This document shows, piece by piece, positions 7,787 through 9,819 of a stretch of 9,819 nt of DNA. Position 1 is the stretch's first letter. Each line of letters starts with the position of its first letter. The translations under genes and the position numbers were made by a program. Below the pieces are notes generated by a model. The model was not told where the DNA came from, did no database searches, and saw only the letters and a program-made list of their open reading frames with translations. This DNA is from an uncultured Clostridia bacterium. GTDB lineage: Bacteria; Bacillota; Clostridia; Oscillospirales; Acutalibacteraceae. The stretch lies in contig CALFPM010000034.1 in assembly GCA_937919155.1 (NCBI GenBank), positions 1 through 9,819 of the forward strand, given 5' to 3'.

Positions 7787-7806
7787 ATATCAAAAGGAGT
7801 ATTACA

Positions 7807-8370
7807 ATGTCAATTATCAACAAAGAAGTTTCAGAATTCAAAGCCTATGCATTTCACGAAAATGAGTTCAAAACAGTTTCAAAGGAGGATATTCTCGGCA
7901 AATGGAGCGTTTTCTTTTTCTACCCTGCCGACTTCACTTTCATTTGCCCCACCGAGCTTGAAGATCTGGCAAACAAATATGAGGAATTCAGAAATGTCGG
8001 ATGCGAGATTTACTCCGTATCCACCGATACTCATTTTGTTCACAAAGCATGGCACGATGCTTCTGAAAGAATCAAAAAAATCAATTATCCCATGCTTGCA
8101 GACCCCACTCACGCAATTTCAAAGGACTTTGAGGTTCTTATTGAGTCAGACGGTCTGGCTGAAAGAGGCACATTTATCATTAATCCCGAAGGAAAAATTG
8201 TCGGCTATGAGGTAACCGCAGGTAATGTGGGCAGAAATGCAGAAGAGCTTTTCCGTAAGGTTCAGGCTTGCCAATTTGTTCATGCCCACGGCGATCAGGT
8301 TTGCCCCGCCAACTGGCAGCCGGGTGCAGAAACTCTCAAACCCAGCCTTGATCTTGTGGGTCAGTTATAA
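7807..8370 (+). CDS. ahpC: Alkyl hydroperoxide reductase AhpC (2-Cys peroxiredoxin)
   Basis: 187 aa, exactly the usual AhpC length. It reduces hydrogen peroxide and organic hydroperoxides in the cytoplasm as a dimer or decamer. The peroxidatic cysteine is C47 in FYPADFTFICPTE, the catalytic arginine is in ERGTF, and the resolving cysteine is C166 in DQVCPANW, followed by the AhpC-type C-terminal tail. ATG 7807 is chosen because AAAGGAG lies eight bases upstream; an in-frame ATG at 7753 would overlap the desulfoferrodoxin gene and add residues absent from the family. The stop overlaps the next start by one base (TAATG), so the reductase is translationally coupled. It works downstream of superoxide reductase in this operon. 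Confidence 0.97.
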   Translation: MSIINKEVSEFKAYAFHENEFKTVSKEDILGKWSVFFFYPADFTFICPTELEDLANKYEEFRNVGCEIYSVSTDTHFVHKAWHDASERIKKINYPMLADPTHAISKDFEVLIESDGLAERGTFIINPEGKIVGYEVTAGNVGRNAEELFRKVQACQFVHAHGDQVCPANWQPGAETLKPSLDLVGQL

Positions 8371-9206
8371 TGAACACTCAAAAAATCAAGCCCGAGGATT
8401 TATATGATGTGATTGTGATTGGCGGAGGCCCTGCCGGGCTCACCGCCGCCATTTATCTTTCCCGTGCAAAATACAGAGTTCTGGTTCTGGAAAAAGAACA
8501 GTTCGGCGGACAAATCACAATCACTGACGAGGTTGTGAATTATCCCGGCATAGGTAAGACAAGCGGTAAAGCACTTACAGATACAATGCGACGTCAGGCT
8601 GAAAGCTTCGGAGCTGAGTGTTTACTCGCCGAAGCTAAAGGCTTTGAGGTGGATGGCGAAATCAAAACTGTTCACACAGATCATGGGGGTTTTTGTTGTT
8701 TTGGTATTTTAATTGCTACCGGTGCACATCCGAGAACAGTTGGTTTCAAGGGTGAAGAGGAATATAAAGGTCGTGGTGTTGCTTATTGCGCCACCTGTGA
8801 TGGTGAATTTTTTACCGACAAAGAGGTTTTTGTTGTAGGTGGTGGTTTTGCTGCTGCCGAGGAAAGTGTGTTTTTAACTAAATTTGCAAAGCATGTAACC
8901 ATTCTTGTTCGTAAAGATGATTTCAGTTGTGCAGCTTCTGTCGCTGATAAAGCAAAAAATCATGAAAAAATAGCAGTTGTTCCAAATACAACTGTAGAAG
9001 AGGTATCCGGTAAAAACGGACTTAATTATATCCGATATAAAAACACAAAAACCGATGAAATCAGGATCTGGGTATGGCGTGTCGTAGCAGCCGCCGCAAA
9101 CATGGGAAACCGAAACCGGCCAACTGCAGGCCATCCCAAAACCGCCGCATCCCGCAAAGAGATCTATGAAGCGGATGCTTTTACTCGCCATATCGACAGA
9201 AGATGA
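8370..9206 (+). CDS. Thioredoxin reductase/AhpF-like flavoprotein, truncated and chimeric 3' end
   Basis: The reading frame encodes 278 aa, but only about residues 1-231 (to ~9062) belong to the family. Seen: FAD-binding VIGGGPAG (17-23), redox-active CATC (140-143) followed by D, and NAD(P)-binding VVGGGFAAAEES (155-166). The C-terminal FAD domain with the conserved GxFVFxGYxPxT-type motif is absent in all three frames after 9062; the frame instead reads low-complexity RIWVWRVVAAAANMG-like sequence antisense to a methyltransferase fragment. An intact protein would pass NAD(P)H electrons to AhpC, consistent with the one-base overlap with ahpC. As read it should not fold or bind FAD fully. Glycine codons change from mixed (2 GGT of 12) before ~8680 to nearly all GGT (12 of 14) after it. 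Confidence 0.8.
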   Translation: MNTQKIKPEDLYDVIVIGGGPAGLTAAIYLSRAKYRVLVLEKEQFGGQITITDEVVNYPGIGKTSGKALTDTMRRQAESFGAECLLAEAKGFEVDGEIKTVHTDHGGFCCFGILIATGAHPRTVGFKGEEEYKGRGVAYCATCDGEFFTDKEVFVVGGGFAAAEESVFLTKFAKHVTILVRKDDFSCAASVADKAKNHEKIAVVPNTTVEEVSGKNGLNYIRYKNTKTDEIRIWVWRVVAAAANMGNRNRPTAGHPKTAASRKEIYEADAFTRHIDRR

Positions 9207-9218
9207 AGATGTACTCAT
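9063..9218 (-). pseudogene. 5' fragment of a DNA cytosine-C5 methyltransferase, frameshifted and truncated
   Basis: From ATG 9218 the frame reads MSTSSSSVDMASKSIRFID then LFAGCGGFGM: the S-adenosylmethionine-binding motif I (FxDLFAGCGG) at the usual N-terminal position of C5-methyltransferases. After ATGG the frame drifts; inserting one base gives GLQLAGF, the expected continuation, so a one-base loss near 9130 is likely. Similarity fades by ~9100 and nothing of the PC or ENV catalytic motifs follows, because flavoprotein sequence begins at ~9062. GGAAGG lies ten bases before the ATG. No partner endonuclease is visible. It could be a relic of a restriction-modification system or the end of a misjoined contig. 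Minor alternative: start further upstream at ATG 9236. Confidence 0.6.
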
Positions 9219-9372
9219 AATACAACGACCTTCCATCACCTTACCATTAGGCAAGGTGTTATTATGAACACAACTCTTTGTTTGTTTGCCCATCAACTCT
9301 CCCAAACAAAGCAAGCCCTTACGCATACTCCAAACACGTAGCAACGCAACAGAACAACCTGCTTCGTTAATT
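9218..9372 (-). other. Structured leader of the methyltransferase fragment
   Basis: This 155-nt stretch between the predicted transcription start and ATG 9218 holds two clear hairpins: a 9-bp stem with 4-nt loop (9237-9245 with 9250-9258, CACCTT arms), ending 18 nt before the start codon, and a 9-bp stem CTTTGTTTG/CAAACAAAG (9276-9284 with 9303-9311). Neither is followed by a U run, so they are not terminators. Function unknown; control of translation is possible. Confidence 0.35.
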
Positions 9373-9379
9373 TCTCTAT

Positions 9380-9388
9380 ATTATACCA
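9380..9388 (-). promoter_or_regulatory. Extended -10 promoter for the methyltransferase fragment
   Basis: TGGTATAAT on the minus strand (9388-9380) is a full extended -10 box in an AT-rich stretch. No good -35 was seen 16-18 bases upstream (TTCCCC is the best). The predicted start near 9373 leads into the structured leader. Confidence 0.45.
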
Positions 9389-9503
9389 AAATTTAGACTT
9401 CAGGGGGAAAATAATAAAAGTTAAACAGATGGCGAAATGTAAGACTTAGCAGTTTTATATATTTTGAATTTTAAACTACGAGAGAATAATAATTTAACTA
9501 CTG

Positions 9504-9680
9504 GTACGCACCTCTCACTTGAAAAGTGCACACTTCTCGGCCAAGAGGTGCGCACTTCTTTCCTTGGAGCTTACGACATCCCATCAACCGCCTTGCGCAA
9601 CCAACCACCCCCTTGTTGCGCAACACAGCATCGTTTGTTGCGCAAGGGAGCATCTTTTGTTGCGCAACAAAATCGGCACC
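9504..9680. repeat. Ladder of palindromic cores every 22-23 bp
   Basis: Eight positions spaced 22-23 bp carry a short dyad core. GTACGCAC (9504), GTGCACAC (9526) and GTGCGCAC (9548) begin a 12-base direct repeat GTGCrCACTTCT-like, each exactly 22 bp apart. A weak position lies near 9570. TTGCGCAA then occurs at 9593, 9616, 9638 and 9660, steps of 23, 22 and 22. The last three extend to TTGTTGCGCAA, and the fourth is a perfect 14-bp palindrome. Two units also share AGCATC downstream of the core. The period is about two DNA turns, so cores face one side of the helix. Plausible roles are a cooperative protein-binding array or iterons, but no rep gene is present. Open frames across it are only repeat translations. 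Confidence 0.7.
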
Positions 9681-9712
9681 CCTCCAAACCTCCGAATCTC
9701 CAAATCTCCCAG
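9681..9712. repeat. 8-bp tandem repeat (YCTCCRAA-type), four copies
   Basis: CCTCCAAA, CCTCCGAA, TCTCCAAA and TCTCCCAG follow directly on one another right after the palindromic ladder. The four copies are imperfect, as in slipped-strand repeats. Not in any supported gene. Confidence 0.6.
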
Positions 9713-9819
9713 ATACGAAAGTATCAACCGCTTGTCGGATCACGCTTTCAGCAGCGCAAGAATAACGCATAAAATGATTATCCCAACAAACCAAAAAAAT
9801 ACACTCAAGGCACGACTGC

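Larger units (their letters stand above)
9389..9819. other. Gene-less right end
   Basis: No supported coding region. 9389-9500 is AT-rich and may hold promoter elements. 9504-9712 holds the two repeat arrays described separately. 9713-9819 shows no gene, hairpin or repeat that I can support. Composition differs from the clostridial genes to the left, in line with a different origin beyond ~9062. Confidence 0.6.

Noticed and set aside
7753..7806. Upstream in-frame ATG for ahpC
   Set aside because: It lies inside the desulfoferrodoxin gene; the ATG at 7807 has a proper AAAGGAG and gives the standard 187-residue protein.
9063..9206. C-terminal 47 residues of the flavoprotein frame as a genuine domain
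   Set aside because: They are antisense to methyltransferase motif I and lack the family's C-terminal FAD motif.
9504..9680. CRISPR array
   Set aside because: The repeated part is only 8-12 bases with a 22-bp period and palindromic cores; there are no 28-37-base repeats or spacers and no cas genes.
9498..9794. Minus-strand open frame of 98 codons, and overlapping plus-strand frames
   Set aside because: They are translations of the palindromic repeat ladder, giving recurring FVAQQ- or LRNK-like words in several frames; no plausible start signal.

Overview
The first ~9.06 kb reads as chromosome of a gut-type anaerobic Clostridia bacterium (Oscillospiraceae/Lachnospiraceae-like). This is an inference from a clostridial-type bile-acid 7-alpha-hydroxysteroid dehydrogenase, a glycine riboswitch on an AGCS symporter, desulfoferrodoxin plus AhpC in place of SOD/catalase, strong AGGAGG-type ribosome binding sites and short U-tailed terminators. 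The last ~750 bp looks foreign to the rest.

Layout on the minus strand, read from high to low coordinates. (i) 7317-5105 is a two-gene operon: a DHA2-type MFS permease overlapping (ATGA) an NADP-type 7-alpha-HSDH, closed by a hairpin terminator; this is a likely bile-acid handling module. (ii) 4983-4315 is a complete single-gene unit for a YgjV-family membrane protein, with promoter and terminator. (iii) 4273-2321 is a complete riboswitch-controlled unit: promoter, tandem glycine aptamers, intrinsic terminator, Na+/alanine-glycine symporter and a 3' terminator. (iv) 2271-1 is a promoter followed by a large GH36 (alpha-galactosidase-type) protein with five N-terminal membrane segments. Its C-terminus lies off the left edge, and the catalytic domain is predicted to face outside.

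Plus strand from 7409: an oxygen-defence operon of superoxide reductase (desulfoferrodoxin), AhpC peroxiredoxin and a thioredoxin-reductase/AhpF-like flavoprotein, the last two overlapping by one base. Superoxide reductase makes peroxide, AhpC removes it, and the flavoprotein would supply the electrons.

The flavoprotein loses family similarity near 9062. From there rightward the content changes: a frameshifted 5' fragment of a cytosine-C5 DNA methyltransferase on the minus strand with its own promoter and hairpin-rich leader, then a gene-less stretch with a ladder of palindromic cores every 22-23 bp and a short 8-bp tandem repeat. Glycine codon use inside the flavoprotein gene also changes sharply near 8680. 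The right end is therefore either a transferred/recombined segment or an assembly chimera, which sequence alone cannot settle. The most unusual items are the palindromic ladder, the junction, and the polytopic-membrane GH36 protein.
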